Shown here one piece after another: positions 1-13,230 of a DNA stretch of 64,000 bases. A program made the position numbers and the translations under genes. The DNA is from Bufo bufo (taxonomy: Eukaryota > Chordata > Amphibia > Anura > Bufonidae). The stretch lies in the NCBI RefSeq assembly GCF_905171765.1, contig NC_053390.1:210929359-210993358 (forward strand). Direction: 5' to 3'. Position 1 is the stretch's first letter; each line of letters opens with the position of its first letter. Under the pieces are notes generated by a model, which was not told the origin of the DNA, did not search any database, and saw only the letters and a list, made by a program, of their open reading frames with translations.

Positions 1-1073
1 CACTAAGGGGCTAACCAGCCACTTAGCAGGCTGTGCATTTATATATTTGTTACCTACTCATTACAAGGAGGTAGGCCATTTATCAGAGGTGCGGGGTTGT
101 CTTGGAGACTGTATTTGCATCAGTTAATTGCATCAATGGACCATGAAGAACTTCTAAATAAATATACTTTACTTTCAGCTCAAACAAGGTTTTTATTTAT
201 ATAATAAAAACAAATAAAAAATAAAAAAGCTGGTAAACATTAAAGTGACAACTTTGGCATATCATAATACCGATCTCAGTAAGCGATAACTACGCCTTCA
301 GGGCCACTATAAAACCAGTCGCCATTTTGTAATGCCATTAGGAAGTGCATTGTACGTCTTAGTAACCATTCTTACTTTATTTTTCAGTAACCATGCAAAC
401 AATACAGACGCAATTCAAACTTCACTGCTGTGGAAGACATGAGCAATACATAGGTACAGATGCTAGTTTTAGGAAATGGAACACAATGGTTAAAATAATG
501 GCTTTAATTTCAGTTAAAGAATACAGTACGGGAAAATGTGCTTTAATTAAATATACATCAAACCAGTGATGTTGGAAAGTCAGAGGAGGTCTAATATTGA
601 AAATGGCTATACAATTGTGGACATGACTTTAAAAGAATATCCCTTTAAATCAAGTAAAAATAAAAAAAAAAGTCTTCACAGTGGTTTGTATAAACAATGT
701 CATTTATAGCAGTGACATTCCTCGTCTCACCAGCCATTGAGTGCCCTCTTATGTACTAAAGTAGTAAACAAGCATTTACAGTTAATCTGAATTGTACAAA
801 GCTACATGAAGATAGAGACCTGGAGTGTACGGTAACACTAGCATAAAGGAAACCATTTTAGGAGCAAAACAGTATGTGCTTTCAGACTGAAAGAAAAGAC
901 AAAAATAGTGAACGCTGTAGCAAATACAATCCATTAAAAAGGAAACAAAACAAAGTTGAGAAAAGAAGCCACCAACATCTAGATGGATGAAGCGGACCAG
1001 TACACATTACACAATTTAAAATAAAAAAAAAGTGATTATATACTATAATACAAGTCCAAGGAGAGAAGGACAC
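1..1073 (-). other. PPP1CC: Probable 3' UTR of PPP1CC
   Basis: This AT-rich stretch follows the PPP1CC stop codon directly on the minus strand. It contains no convincing ORF and no recognisable transposon. On the minus strand, AATAAA hexamers (TTTATT on the plus strand) occur near 192-197 and 377-382 and could serve as polyadenylation signals. Assignment as 3' UTR rests on adjacency and the lack of other content; the true 3' end is not visible and may lie beyond base 1. Confidence 0.55.
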
Positions 1074-1163
1074 TCATTTCTTTGCCTGCTTCGTTATCAT
1101 GCCTCGAGGTGGTGTTACAGGTCTGCTTGCATTGGGCTTCTTTTTCTCTGCAGGTTTTAGAAT
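1074..1163 (-). CDS. PPP1CC: PPP1CC exon 7 (C-terminal tail and stop)
   Basis: Last coding exon of protein phosphatase 1 catalytic subunit gamma, encoding residues 295-323 and the TGA stop at 1074-1076. It starts [13 protein letters not shown], contains the RPVTPPRGM segment and ends KQAKK. This matches the gamma-1 isoform tail; the alpha and beta tails differ. Thr311 in TPPR is the site at which CDKs inhibit PP1 in this family. A CAG acceptor lies just upstream (1164-1166), and the exon begins in phase 0 after Gln294 of exon 6. No gamma-2 type alternative tail was recognised. The gene is identified from sequence recall, not a search. Confidence 0.95.
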   Translation of the reverse strand: MLKPAEKKKPNASRPVTPPRGMITKQAKK

Positions 1164-1573
1164 CTGACAAATATAAAAGAATATTAATTTAGCCGAGTAG
1201 TTCAATCATCCAGTTTCACATATCACATCTTAATTACATTTAGACTATGTAGCTGTCAGGTTAGCCCAGATGGCTAAATTGGACAATATTAAGGCCAACA
1301 GCTGATAATGAAGAATACACTGGAATCAGAGATGCGAGTCCACTGTATCCATGCACTCCTCCCATTTCTCCCCAGATATTCACGACAACCATGCATTTGC
1401 ACTTCCACATGGCAGCCATCAATACCTGGTAAAATGTCCAGAGAAAAACTCCTCTCAAAAATACACCACATTCTGAGACAGCACTTTGTTAGCTCAAATT
1501 GGCTAGCAGTAGAGCAGCCCAGTCCTTGTACAATGTTGTATAGAAAGACAAGAGCATCACTTTAAATACAGCC

Positions 1574-1840
1574 TTAGGGCTCATGCACACGAACGTATTT
1601 TCTTTCCATGTCTGTTCTGTTTTTTTGCAGACCGTATGCAGAACCATTCATTTCAATGGGTCCGAAAAAAAAAAAAAAAAGTGTAGGTATAGAACACGTC
1701 CTATTATTGTCCACATTACGGACAATGATAGGACTGTTCCATTAGGGGCCAGCTGTTCTGCAAAATACAGAATGCACACAGAAGTCATCTGTATTTTTTG
1801 CGGACTTCAAAATACATATGGTCCTGTGCATGAGCCCTTA
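1574..1840. mobile_element. Foldback MITE, GCTCATGCACACGAACGT-type ends
   Basis: The left end reads AGGGCTCATGCACACGAACG and the right end reads GTCCTGTGCATGAGCCCTTA, so the ends are inverted copies. The interior is also largely self-complementary (for example the ATTGTCC/GGACAAT segments near 1705-1728). There is no ORF. It belongs to the amphibian-type foldback family found more than a dozen times in this window. Confidence 0.8.
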
Positions 1841-2630
1841 GGGCTCGTGGACCTCATTTTTCTATAGTCTTTTAGACCATTAGATATCACCCTATTTTTC
1901 ACCCCCTAATTCATAGTAAATTTAACTCATTTTCAACCTCTTAGAATCTCTCTAAATCATGAGTAATGTGTTAAAAGATTGCAGCATAGATAACAGTCTT
2001 ATCGGCGTGTTTATAGTAAAGCTATTTTCTACTGTCTATTTGATAAGACAGTGGCATAATATAATCTTTTATGGTTTAACACTCTGGTAGTATTGCGTGC
2101 ATACTCCAAAGCTCTTATATCAGTTCATAACCAGTAGTACTGTTGCCTGCTGCTTTTTATAATAAACATATCTGTGTAGCTTCCACTCCTGGTTTTGGTT
2201 CACTGAACAAACACGGACATGTGAATAAGGCCTTATACAGGCTGGAGCTTCTGGTTGACCTTGCAAGCATTCGGATTAGGACTGCCTGCGGTTCTGCTCA
2301 CAGATTTCCTTCCAGTAAAATCACACTGTTCTGGAATGTGTCAGAATAGATAGATAAAGTTAAAGCCCCTTGGACACTAAGTTGTGGAGGGCATCGAGTC
2401 GGCAGCTTGTTACTTAGTATATCAGGTACGATAAGAAACTGTCAATTATGAAGGAATGGTGGAGAAGAGATACAAGTGATAGAAGGGATTGGTATTGAGG
2501 GAAATCAAGTAATAGGTACGGTCAGATAAGACCAGTCCCCCAACTATATTTCAATACAACTGTAGCCCAGATCTCTCCAAGGTAACAGATAGCGAGGTTA
2601 TAAAGTACAGCACAGATTAATAAGGCCTCT

Positions 2631-2717
2631 TGCACACAAACGTTGTGCGGCCGTTCTGTGTTTCGGCCGGATCGAGACCCATTCAACTTGAATGGGTCTG
2701 TGAGCTGTCCACACCGC

Positions 2718-2748
<31 letters not shown>

Positions 2749-2749
2749 A

Positions 2750-2808
<59 letters not shown>

Positions 2809-2976
2809 TTTTTTCCTCAAATTTTTGGCGGTGCGGAGGCACGGATAGAAACACCACAGAAGCACTCTGTAGTGGTTCCGATCCACATCTCCGTGGACCC
2901 ATTCAAGTGAATGGGTCGGCATCCTTGATGCAGGGTGCACATGGCCAGTGCCACAAGTTCATGTGCAAGAGGCCTA
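2631..2976. mobile_element. Foldback MITE, AGGCCTCTTGCACAC-type ends
   Basis: Left end AGGCCTCTTGCACACAAACG, right end ATGTGCAAGAGGCCTAAGG, an inverted pair. Inner arms repeat as GACCCATTCAACTTGAATGG and, inverted, CATTCAAGTGAATGGGTC. The centre has been expanded into a poly(A) plus (AT)n microsatellite. Confidence 0.8.
2718..2812. repeat. Poly(A) and (AT)n microsatellite
   Basis: About 28 consecutive A bases are followed by an uninterrupted AT dinucleotide run of about 46 bases (2757-2802) and a T run. It lies at the loop of the surrounding foldback MITE. Confidence 0.95.
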
Positions 2977-3023
2977 AGGCTGTGTGCAACATTATCAGTT
3001 AAAATATCTGACTGATGTTTTCA

Positions 3024-5428
<2,405 letters not shown>

Positions 5429-5705
5429 GATTTTTGTATAACTTACCAGTAAAATCTCTCGCTCTTACCTTGGGGGACACAGAAGACCTTGGGTATAGCT
5501 CATCTCCCTAGGAGGCGTGACACTAAGTGAAAACTGTTAAGCCCCTCCTCCAGCAGCTATACCCTCAGCCTGGAGAGAGATACTGCCAGTTGCGTGTCCA
5601 AGTAGTGAGAAAAGGCAAAGTCCAAAAGTGGAACCAACAAGCCAACTACCCAACGGGTAAAACAAACTCGGAAACCGTGCAGAGAAGAACAAAGAATGGG
5701 TGGGT

Positions 5706-5809
5706 GCTGTGTCCCCCAAGGAAAGAGCGAGAAAGAGATTTTACTGGCAAGTTATACAAAAATCTCGTTTTCTCGCCCAGTTTCCTTGGGGGACACAGAA
5801 GACCTTGGG
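5706..5809. repeat. DIRS internal complementary region, copy 1
   Basis: The first half (CTGTGTCCCCCAAGG, then GAGATTTTACTGGCAAGTTA) is the reverse complement of the left outer edge at 5429-5483. The second half (TCTCGCCCAGTTTCCTTGGG) is the reverse complement of the right outer edge at 9608-9645. The two complements are abutted, as in DIRS-1-type internal complementary regions. Confidence 0.85.
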
Positions 5810-6800
5810 ACATTCAATAGCAGTCCAAGAGGGGAGGGACCACAGCACCAAGGCGAAGCACCCGAAGGCATCAAGAAACCGCCACCTGCAGACCAGGCGG
5901 CCCAAGGCAGCATACGCCGAAGCCCGAGTATGCACCCTGTAGAACTCGGTAAGGTGTGCAAGGAAGACCAGTGACCGCCTTGCACAAATGCATGGCCGAA
6001 GCCTTAATGCCTCCGGCCCAGAAGGAACCGACAGCTCTGGTGAAATGAATGGTGACACCAAAAGCAGAACCCTGCCCTTGGTGCGGCAACCACAGCAATA
6101 GCCACTCTGAGAAAGCGGAGGAAAGCCACCCTGGAGGCAGTCAACCCTTTGCGCGGACCTCCTGGAAACACAAGAGACCGAACGTCGACAAGAGTCGGAG
6201 ATCTCCAAGTAAAAACTGCAAGGCCCAAACAACGTCCAAATGGTGAAGTATCCGTTCCTGGGGGTGGGAAGGGGAGGATGACTGCCTCGATGAAATGAAA
6301 GACAAACACCACCTTCAGAAGGAAGGAAGAGACGGAATGGAGAACAGCCCTGTCCTGGGGGAAGACAGAAGGCTCGGAACAAGAAGGGCCGCCACTCAGG
6401 CACCCGTCAGAGACACGATGGCTACAGAAACACCCGTACAGGACAGAAGGAGTAGAGAGAACTTCTGTAACGGCTCCAAGGGAAAGATTGGAGCACCAAG
6501 AGCCCAGTATGTAGTTCCCAGGGCGGTACCGGAGGGCAGTACAAAGGAACCCAAGAGCCGCTCCACGGAAGAAGGTCCTGACAGGCCCAGGGAACGCTGA
6601 AAGATGAAGGACAGCGCTGACACCTGATACTTCAAGCAACAGAGTCCCAGTCCCAGGTCCAGGCCGGACTGGAGAAAGACAGAACCATGGAGAGAGAAAG
6701 GTAGAGTGGGGGAACGCCCAGCTTCCCACAGAACCCCAGGTAAAATCCTAAGTCCTACAACAGATCCTGGACGAAACACGGACAGGAGCGAACACTAGCG
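5780..6800 (-). pseudogene. Tyrosine recombinase (DIRS YR) remnant, copy 1
   Basis: The minus strand carries recombinase segments in family order but in alternating frames. LKYQVSALSF marks the N-terminal SAM-like domain. PIFPLEPLQKFSLLLL is the segment before the catalytic-arginine helix. DRAVLHSVSSFLLKVVFVFH and ILPFPP follow. IHFTRAVGSFWAGG corresponds to the HxxR catalytic motif of DIRS recombinases, and HLTEFYRVHTRASAYAALG covers the catalytic-tyrosine region. Many frame changes and stops make it non-functional. DIRS recombinases insert a circular cDNA intermediate by strand exchange. Identification is by motif order recalled from the family; a profile search would be decisive. Confidence 0.75.
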
Positions 6801-8479
6801 AGCCCACTAGAGTCGCCTGGGCAAGCGGGTGAAAACCCAATGATCAGGCGCAGACCAGTAACACGGGCAGAACGATCGGTAGAACTGGTCCCGTCGGCCC
6901 CCGAGCAAAGTTGTCCCGTATCCACCCGGAGTGGGGGAGCAGAAGGAAGGACAGACGGACAGGAACCGAAGGGTCCGCCCAGCAACCGCCAGATGCCAGG
7001 ACAAGACAGGCTAAAGCCCAAGCCGATGTAGCCACCACAGGAAGACGGACTACAGTCCCGGTGTGGGAGATTTAAAGACAATCTTGACCAAATGGTAGTC
7101 CTCCCAAGTTACCGAGAAGGTAAGTCCATAGCAGAAACATTGCCTAGAATGGAAAAAACACAATCTGCACCCAGCGGGAGGACAGAACGCGGTAGACCCG
7201 GTAACTAGGCACACAGCTAGTACAGCCAGTGTGGACAAGGGGGACTCAAAAGGAACACCAGATCCAGCCACATGAACAACCATGCTCTCCCCAGAGGGAG
7301 GGGCAGTGAAGGAACAGCCTCTGAAGCGTGGCCGGAACAGAAGCCACATCGGAGTGATCTGTACCGAGTGGGAGCCAAACAGAGCCGGCGAGAAAAGGCA
7401 GTCGAGACAGAGGCCGGCATAACACCCTCCAACCGAAAGGGGGAGTGGGCAACAGAGAAGCCACAGGACAGTTCAAAAGCAGAACCCCGCTACACTGAGA
7501 CACCCGGTTCATCGCCTCGCAGAAGGCGAATACCCTGAAGAATCCAAAGGTGGAGGTCCTCCGGACCTGGGTAAGCGAGCACCCAAGAGAAGTTGGGTGA
7601 CCTTCCCAAGAAGAGCGGCCCGAACCTGGTAGCAGATCAGACTGAAGCGCCGAGGGCGCCAACCGGAAAGAATCATACCACACTGCACCCGAAGAGGAGG
7701 AAATAGTAGTAGGCGAGGGGACCGTAGTCCCGCCAGAGCCAACATAGAATGCGAAGGGCGCTGCAGACAGCACTCTCGACCATGTGACCACTAGCGCAGG
7801 GAAACAATGCCGCGGGAGGACGAATGGGTACGTATCTAGGAACCACGAACACTCCCCGGGCGGAAGGGCCAACGAAATGAATGAGTACCACCCAGCTCTG
7901 TGCAGTAGCGAGCAAGTAGAGCCCGTCTACTTATATATAAGGTATTAATTTGTTGTTTATTGGACAACACCTTAGGCTTACACAGGTGGACAGAATGATC
8001 TCCTTAGAGAATAGTGCAAGGCTTGCTGCAAACACCATCTCCCAAGAGAAAAAGTATGTCGCAGGAGGAAAGGAGGCATACGTACGAGTAGCCCCGTAAG
8101 CAGTGAGAAGGCCAACCCACCTACGGGACGAGAAGGCATACACGGCCCAAACAACGCACAAGAACGTCCGCTCACTGCAAAAATATCACTCAGCGAAGAG
8201 GGCCAGCCACAGGGTGCCACAGTATCTACGGAAGTGCAAAGTGCAAACTGAAAAGGAGTTATGCACAAGACTAGTATGGTATGCAATGGAACGCAAACTG
8301 ACCGCCCCGAAAGGGGGGAAATGTACCTGGCAAACTGCAGTCGGCAAGAGTGCAAAGGCCCGCCCCAAAAAGGGGGTGATGCCCAAGGCCGTACCTATGT
8401 CAGAGAAGTAGGGCATACCATACTTTGCCCAGAAGGGCGCAATGCACATGACCACACAGTATCCAGCAGGAACGCAGGA

Positions 8480-9290
8480 GGTCCACCTAGTGAAAGGGGA
8501 ACATGCACAGGGCTATCCTAGCATTAAGTGAGTGTGCAACAATTCACCCAACACCGAAATTTCGTGAGTGTAACTACTCCACCAATGAAGGGGAAACATG
8601 TGCAAGTCCAGCACAGCACATACAAGGACAGCCTTGAATCTCGTGAGCGTGCAAAATTCCACCCATGGAATGAGGGGTAGTCACGCACAAGGCCAGCACC
8701 CGTATCCAATGGGAGCGCAAGCATTCCACCCATGTTAGAGGGCCATGCTCAAGGCCAGCAACGTATCCGGTGAGAGTAGTATGCCGCCCAGAAAAGGGGG
8801 GGGGGGCATGCCCATGGCCGGCAGCGGATCCAGTGAGAGTGCAAGTATTCCGCCCATGTATAGGGTTCATGCACATGGCCAACAATGTACCGGCGAGAGA
8901 ACAACCACCGACCGAGGGTGTGTATGTATGCCGCCACAGCCTAAGGAAGGGGGTCGTGCACACGGCCAGCACCGTATCTGGTGAGAGTATAGTATTCCGC
9001 CTAAGAAAGGGGGTCATGCACATGATCGGCAACGAATCCAGTGAGTGTAGCGTTCCGCCTATGGAAGGGGGTCACGCACATGGCCGGCAGCGAATCCAGT
9101 GAGTGCAGCGTTCCACCTATGGAAGGGGGTCGTGCACATGGCCAGCACCGTATCCGGAGAAACTGCAGTAGGCCGCCAATGAAAGGGGGATCATGCACAA
9201 GGCCAACCCGCAGCCAGGGAGAGTGCAGTATCCAGCCCAGGAGGGGGGGTCCTGCACATGGCAGGCACCATAACTGAAGAGGGTGACGAA
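8480..9290. repeat. Imperfect tandem repeats in DIRS copy 1 5' region
   Basis: About a dozen diverged units of roughly 55-65 bp recur, built on phrases like CCTATGGAAGGGGGTC, GTGCACATGGCCAGCA and TATCCGGTGAGAGT. They lie next to the element's 5' terminal repeat. The copy at 11.8-16.4 kb holds similar phrases (GGAAGGGGGCAATGCACACG near 14882), so the array belongs to the element family. Confidence 0.7.
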
Positions 9291-9390
9291 TGCTGCCTAC
9301 AGAAAGGGCCGCACATCGGCACTGGCGCAGCTCAACCCCGGGAGAAGCAGAGAGGTCTAGTGCGTCTCTGTTGTCCCTGATGATCTGAAG

Positions 9391-9426
<36 letters not shown>

Positions 9427-9718
9427 AAAATCAAAACTAAAAACTAAACAGGAGAAAAACAGCCCTGCAGAGCAGGGAGTGTTTTGCCTCCTTGGACACT
9501 AAGCAAAAACTGGCAGTCTCTCTCTCCAGACTGAGGGTATAGCTGCTGGAGGAGGGGCTTAACAGTTTTCACTTAGTGTCGCGCCTCCTAGGGAGATGAG
9601 CTATACCCAAGGTCTTCTGTGTCCCCCAAGGAAACTGGGCGAGAAAAAAAAAATTTTTTTTTTTTTTTTAGAAGGAACACATTAAAGTGTATGCATGTTA
9701 GTTGTGGTCCTGTGGACT

Positions 9719-9870
9719 AAGGCTAGGTCTACACGTGACGTGCGACACATTGGGCACAACTACACTGCAACATGTGTATATGGTGTCGCACTGCAATATG
9801 TTGCGACAGACGCAGAAAAACCATTATAAAAATTGTCGCAACAAATGTCATCGTGTAGACCTAGCCTTAA
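9719..9870. mobile_element. Short foldback MITE (GGCTAGGTCTACACG ends)
   Basis: Left end AAGGCTAGGTCTACACGTGA, right end TCGTGTAGACCTAGCCTTAA, an inverted pair about 20 bp long. The interior carries TGCGACA/TGTCGCA complementary blocks. No ORF. Confidence 0.8.
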
Positions 9871-9888
9871 GGGGTTATTCATCAAACT

Positions 9889-10015
9889 GGTGTAAAGTAG
9901 AACTGGCTTAGCAACCAGATTCCACCTTTAATTTTTCAAATGAGCTGCCAAAAAATTAAAGGTGGAATCTTATTGGTTGCTATGGGCAACTAAGCCAGTT
10001 CTACATTACATTCGT
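9889..10015. mobile_element. Short foldback MITE (AACTGGCTTAG ends)
   Basis: AGAACTGGCTTAGCAACCAG and, inverted, GGGCAACTAAGCCAGTTCTA form long arms, with TTCCACCTTTAATTTTTCAA repeated in reverse. A diverged relative lies at 17772-17895. Confidence 0.75.
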
Positions 10016-10019
10016 TTGA

Positions 10020-11848
10020 TAATTTTAGAAGCAATTCTTAAAATGTTTAAGAAAATTTCCAAAACCCACTTTTTAAAAGACCAGTTCAGTTCTGAAGTCA
10101 CTTTGTGGAAACCACCCCATAAATGACCCCATTGTAGAAACTACACCCCTCAAGTTACTCAACTTATTTTACAAACTTTGTTAACCCTTTAGGTGTTCCA
10201 CAAGAATTTAAAGGGCTTCTGTCACCCCACTAAACTGTTTTTTGGTTACTTATAATCCCTATACTGCGATTTATGCATACATACTGTAATTAATCGTTTT
10301 GGTTCAGCAGATTCTGTTAAAAAACGTACTTTTAAAATATGCAAATTACCTTGCTACCAGCAAGTAGGGCGGCTACTTGCTGGTAGCAGCCGCATCCTCC
10401 TATCCTAAAGACGCCCCCTCCGCATGTTGATTGACAGGGCCAGCGGACGGGATCGTCCTCTGGCTGGTCCAGTCTGCTATCAAGATCTCGTGCCTGCGCC
10501 GTAATGGTATTCAGTCGGCGCAGGCACACTGACAGGCGGACGCTCCTTCGGCCGCTCCATCCTCAATGCGCCTGCGCCGATGACGTCACATCTACACCCG
10601 GCGCATTGAGGAAGGAGCGGGCGCGTGAGCGGCCGCCTCTCAGTGCGCCTGCGCCGACTGAAGACAGGTACGGCGCAGGCGCCAGATTTTGAATGCAAAC
10701 AGGGTCAGCAGAGAAAGATCCCGTCCGCTGGCCCTGTCAATCAACATGCGGAGGGGGCGTCTTTAGGATAGGAGGATGCGGCTGCTACCAGCAAGTAGCC
10801 GCCCTACTTGCTGGTAGCAAGGTAATTTGCATATTTTAAAAGTACGTTTTTAACAGAATCTGCTGAACCAAAATGATTAATTACAGTATGTATGCATAAA
10901 TCGCAGTATAGGGATTATAAGTAACCAAAAAACAAAAACAGTTTAGTGGAATGACAGAAGCACTTTAGAAATTTTATCTCAATTTTCCTTAAATTTCACT
11001 TTAGCAGATTTTCCATTTGAATCAATTTTTTATTCCTTAACAGAGGGTTATCAGCCAAACAAAACAATATGTATTTCCCCGATTCTGTAGTTTACAGAAA
11101 CACCCCATACGTGGTCGTAAAGTGATGTAAGGGCACACGGCAGGGCGCAGAAGGAAAGGAACGCCATATGGTTTCTGGAAGGCAGATTTTGCTGGACTGG
11201 TTTTTAGACACAATGTCTCATTTGAAACCCCCCTAATGCACCCCAACAGTAGAAACTCCCAAAAGTGACCCCATTTTGGAAACTAGGGGATAAGGGGACA
11301 GTTTTATTGGTACTATTTTGGGGTACATATGATTTTTAATCACTTTATATTAAATAGGTAACAAAAAATGGCTGTTTGGGCACTTTTTTTACAACGTTCA
11401 TCTGACAGGTTAGATCACGCGCTATTTTTATAGAGCAGGTTGTTACGGACACAGTGATATCAAATATGTCTACTTTCTTTGCTTGTTTTACATAAAGCTA
11501 GATATATTTCTGTCTCAGTTTTCTGAACGCCATATTCTTTTTATTTATCTGCCGATAGTCTTCTGCAGGCGCTCATTTTTTGCAGGAACAGTTAACGTTT
11601 TTATTGGTACCATTTTTGGGTACATATGATTTTTTTGATCATTCATTATTACACTTTATGAGGCAAGGTGACCCCAAAAAAAAATTGGTTGTTGGGGCAC
11701 ATAATTTTTACAGCGTTCACCTGAGGGGTTAGGTCACATTTTTTTATAGAGCAGATAGTTATGGACGTGGCAATACCTAATATGTATACTTTTTTTTTAT
11801 TTCACTTTAACACAATAATTGCATTTTTGAAACAAAAAAAAAAAAAAA
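10020..11848. repeat. Dispersed unclassified repeat, left portion, host of DIRS copy 2
   Basis: Phrases such as CTGAAGTCACTTTGTG, AACTACACCCCTCAAG, CTGTAGTTTACAGAAACACC and GGCAGGGCGCAGAAGGAAAG recur in the same order at 23280-24060, so this is a second copy of one long interspersed repeat. It has no coding capacity that I can recognise. It is interrupted by a foldback element (10208-10968) and, at its far end, by the second DIRS-like element. Confidence 0.75.
10208..10968. mobile_element. Large foldback element with about 330-bp arms
   Basis: Left arm begins AAAGGGCTTCTGTCACCCCA; right arm ends GGAATGACAGAAGCACTTTA. The arms share long matches such as GCTGCTACCAGCAAGTAG, ATCCTCCTATCCTAAAGACG and CAATCAACATGCGG. 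The centre is GC-rich with repeated TGCGCCTGCGCC-like motifs and TGACGTCA. No ORF. It sits inside the long dispersed repeat, with aligned flanks on either side. Confidence 0.85.
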
Positions 11849-12134
11849 AGATTTTTGTATAACTTACCAGTAAAATCTCTCGCGCTCTTCATTGGGGGAC
11901 ACAGGAACCATGGGTATAGCTATGTCCTCTAGGAGCCGTTGACACTAGTAAAAGCGGTTAGCTCCTCCCCTGGCAGCTATGCCCCCTCCAGCCTGGAGAG
12001 AGCTTCAGTTTGTGTACAAGCAGCAGGAGAAGCAAGCCAACCAAAGAAAAAACACGGAACACCAACCTTGCCCAACAGGGTTCAAACCAGCAATAGCCAC
12101 AACTGTGGTCGAACAATACTGGGTGGGTCCACAA

Positions 12135-12232
12135 CTGTGTCCCCCAATGTAGAGAGGGAAAGATTTTACTGGAAAGTTATACAAAAATCTCCTTTTCTCG
12201 CCCATATTCATTGGTGGACACAGGAAACGTGG
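12135..12232. repeat. DIRS internal complementary region, copy 2
   Basis: CTGTGTCCCCCAATG plus GATTTTACTGGAAAGTTATA is the complement of the left outer edge (11849-11905). The adjacent CTTTTCTCGCCCATATTCAT and GGTGGACACAGG must be the complement of the lost right edge, so this region records what the missing terminus looked like. Confidence 0.8.
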
Positions 12233-12239
12233 GACATCC

Positions 12240-13230
12240 GAAAGCAGTCCACAGGGAGGGAAAAAAAAAAAAACAGACCCATGGAAGCAAGCCTCCCTGC
12301 AGGCATCTAAGAACTGTCGCCTGCAAGACCGCGCGGCCCAAGGCAGCGACAGTCAATGCATAAGTATGCACCTGGTAAACCTTTGTGAACATGTGTAGGA
12401 GGACCCGTAGCCACCTTACACAACTGCAGTCGAAACGTGATTCCTCCCAGCCCAAGAAAGCGCCCACCGCTCTGGCGGAGTGAGCTGTGACACCTAAGTG
12501 CAGAACCCTGCTCCGGGCGCGGTATGCCTCAGCTCTTGCAGGCCAAACCTAACGTGCATTCGCCACCTCGGAGGCTGCCAATCCCTAGCGAGAACCCTCC
12601 GAAGACAAAAAGGGTGTTTGTACACCAGAAGGGACTGGAGACTGCCAATGATCAGAGCTCTGACAACGTCCAATAATGTAACTCCTTTCCGCAGGGGGTG
12701 AAGGAAGGACAATTTCTTCATTGATTGTAAAGAACCAGGAAGGGTTTTCTGCAAGAGAGCGCCCCCAACTCAGACACCCGTCTGATGGATGTAATAGCCA
12801 CAAGAAACAACTACCTTCTAGAACAGGAGCTGGAGTGAGATCTCCCGCAAGGGCTCAAAAGGGAGAAGACTGGAAAGCTGAGAGAACTAATTCAAATCCC
12901 AAAGCGGTAAAGGACGGTACGGAGGAACCGTATGTGCCACTCCCAAAAGGAAGGTTGTCATGGCACCAGAGGATGGTGGAAGCTGCCCACACAGAAGTGC
13001 CAACACCTGACCCATCAAGGTACTAAGGCCTAAACCAAGGTCCAACCCTGATTAAGAAGGATAGGACCTAGGGGAGAGAAAACGGAGTGAGGGGATGTCC
13101 CAGCTGTCACAGAAGCCCAGGAAGGACCTCCAGGTCCTATAATAGATCCTGGGCAATGCAGGCTTCCTGGCCTGAGTCATAGTGCTGATGACGTCCGCTA
13201 AACACAGTCTCCTCGTCAGAATGGCGGTAA
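12240..13230 (-). pseudogene. Tyrosine recombinase (DIRS YR) remnant, copy 2
   Basis: Better preserved than copy 1. On the minus strand, in order: STMTQARKPALPRIYYRTWR with SFLGFCDSW (N-terminal domain), PLREISLQLL, then LVAITSIRRVSELGALSC around 12750-12820. That last segment holds the catalytic arginine box (RRVSELGAL) of DIRS recombinases. LDVVRALIIGSLQS and QPPRWRMHV follow. TAHSARAVGAFLGW near 12445-12490 is the HxxR box. FTKVYQVHTYALTVAALGRA is the region of the catalytic tyrosine. Frame changes separate the pieces, so it is inactive. Both catalytic arginines and the histidine remain readable. Confidence 0.82.

Larger units (their letters stand above)
5429..9655 (-). mobile_element. Degenerate DIRS-like tyrosine-recombinase retrotransposon, copy 1
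   Basis: About 4.2 kb, read on the minus strand. The left terminal repeat (5468-5590) and the inverted right one (9512-9632) share blocks such as GGGGGACACAGAAGACCTTG and GACACTAAGTGAAAACTG. An internal complementary region at 5706-5809 joins the complement of the left outer edge to that of the right outer edge, the arrangement used by DIRS elements to close a circular intermediate. The recombinase remnant lies next to the 3' (low-coordinate) end, where DIRS elements place it. I see no reverse transcriptase/RNase H, so the copy is decayed or internally deleted. It is inserted in PPP1CC intron 4 in the same orientation as the gene. Confidence 0.82.

Noticed and set aside
6004..7872. Several 200+ codon minus-strand ORFs as intact novel genes
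   Set aside because: Recombinase motifs jump between these frames, so 6004-6780 is a decayed DIRS recombinase. The 7246-7872 frame has no recognisable domain and sits inside the same element.
10504..10698. TGACGTCA and GCGC motifs as a promoter of a hidden gene
   Set aside because: They lie in the core of a foldback element with no adjacent coding sequence.
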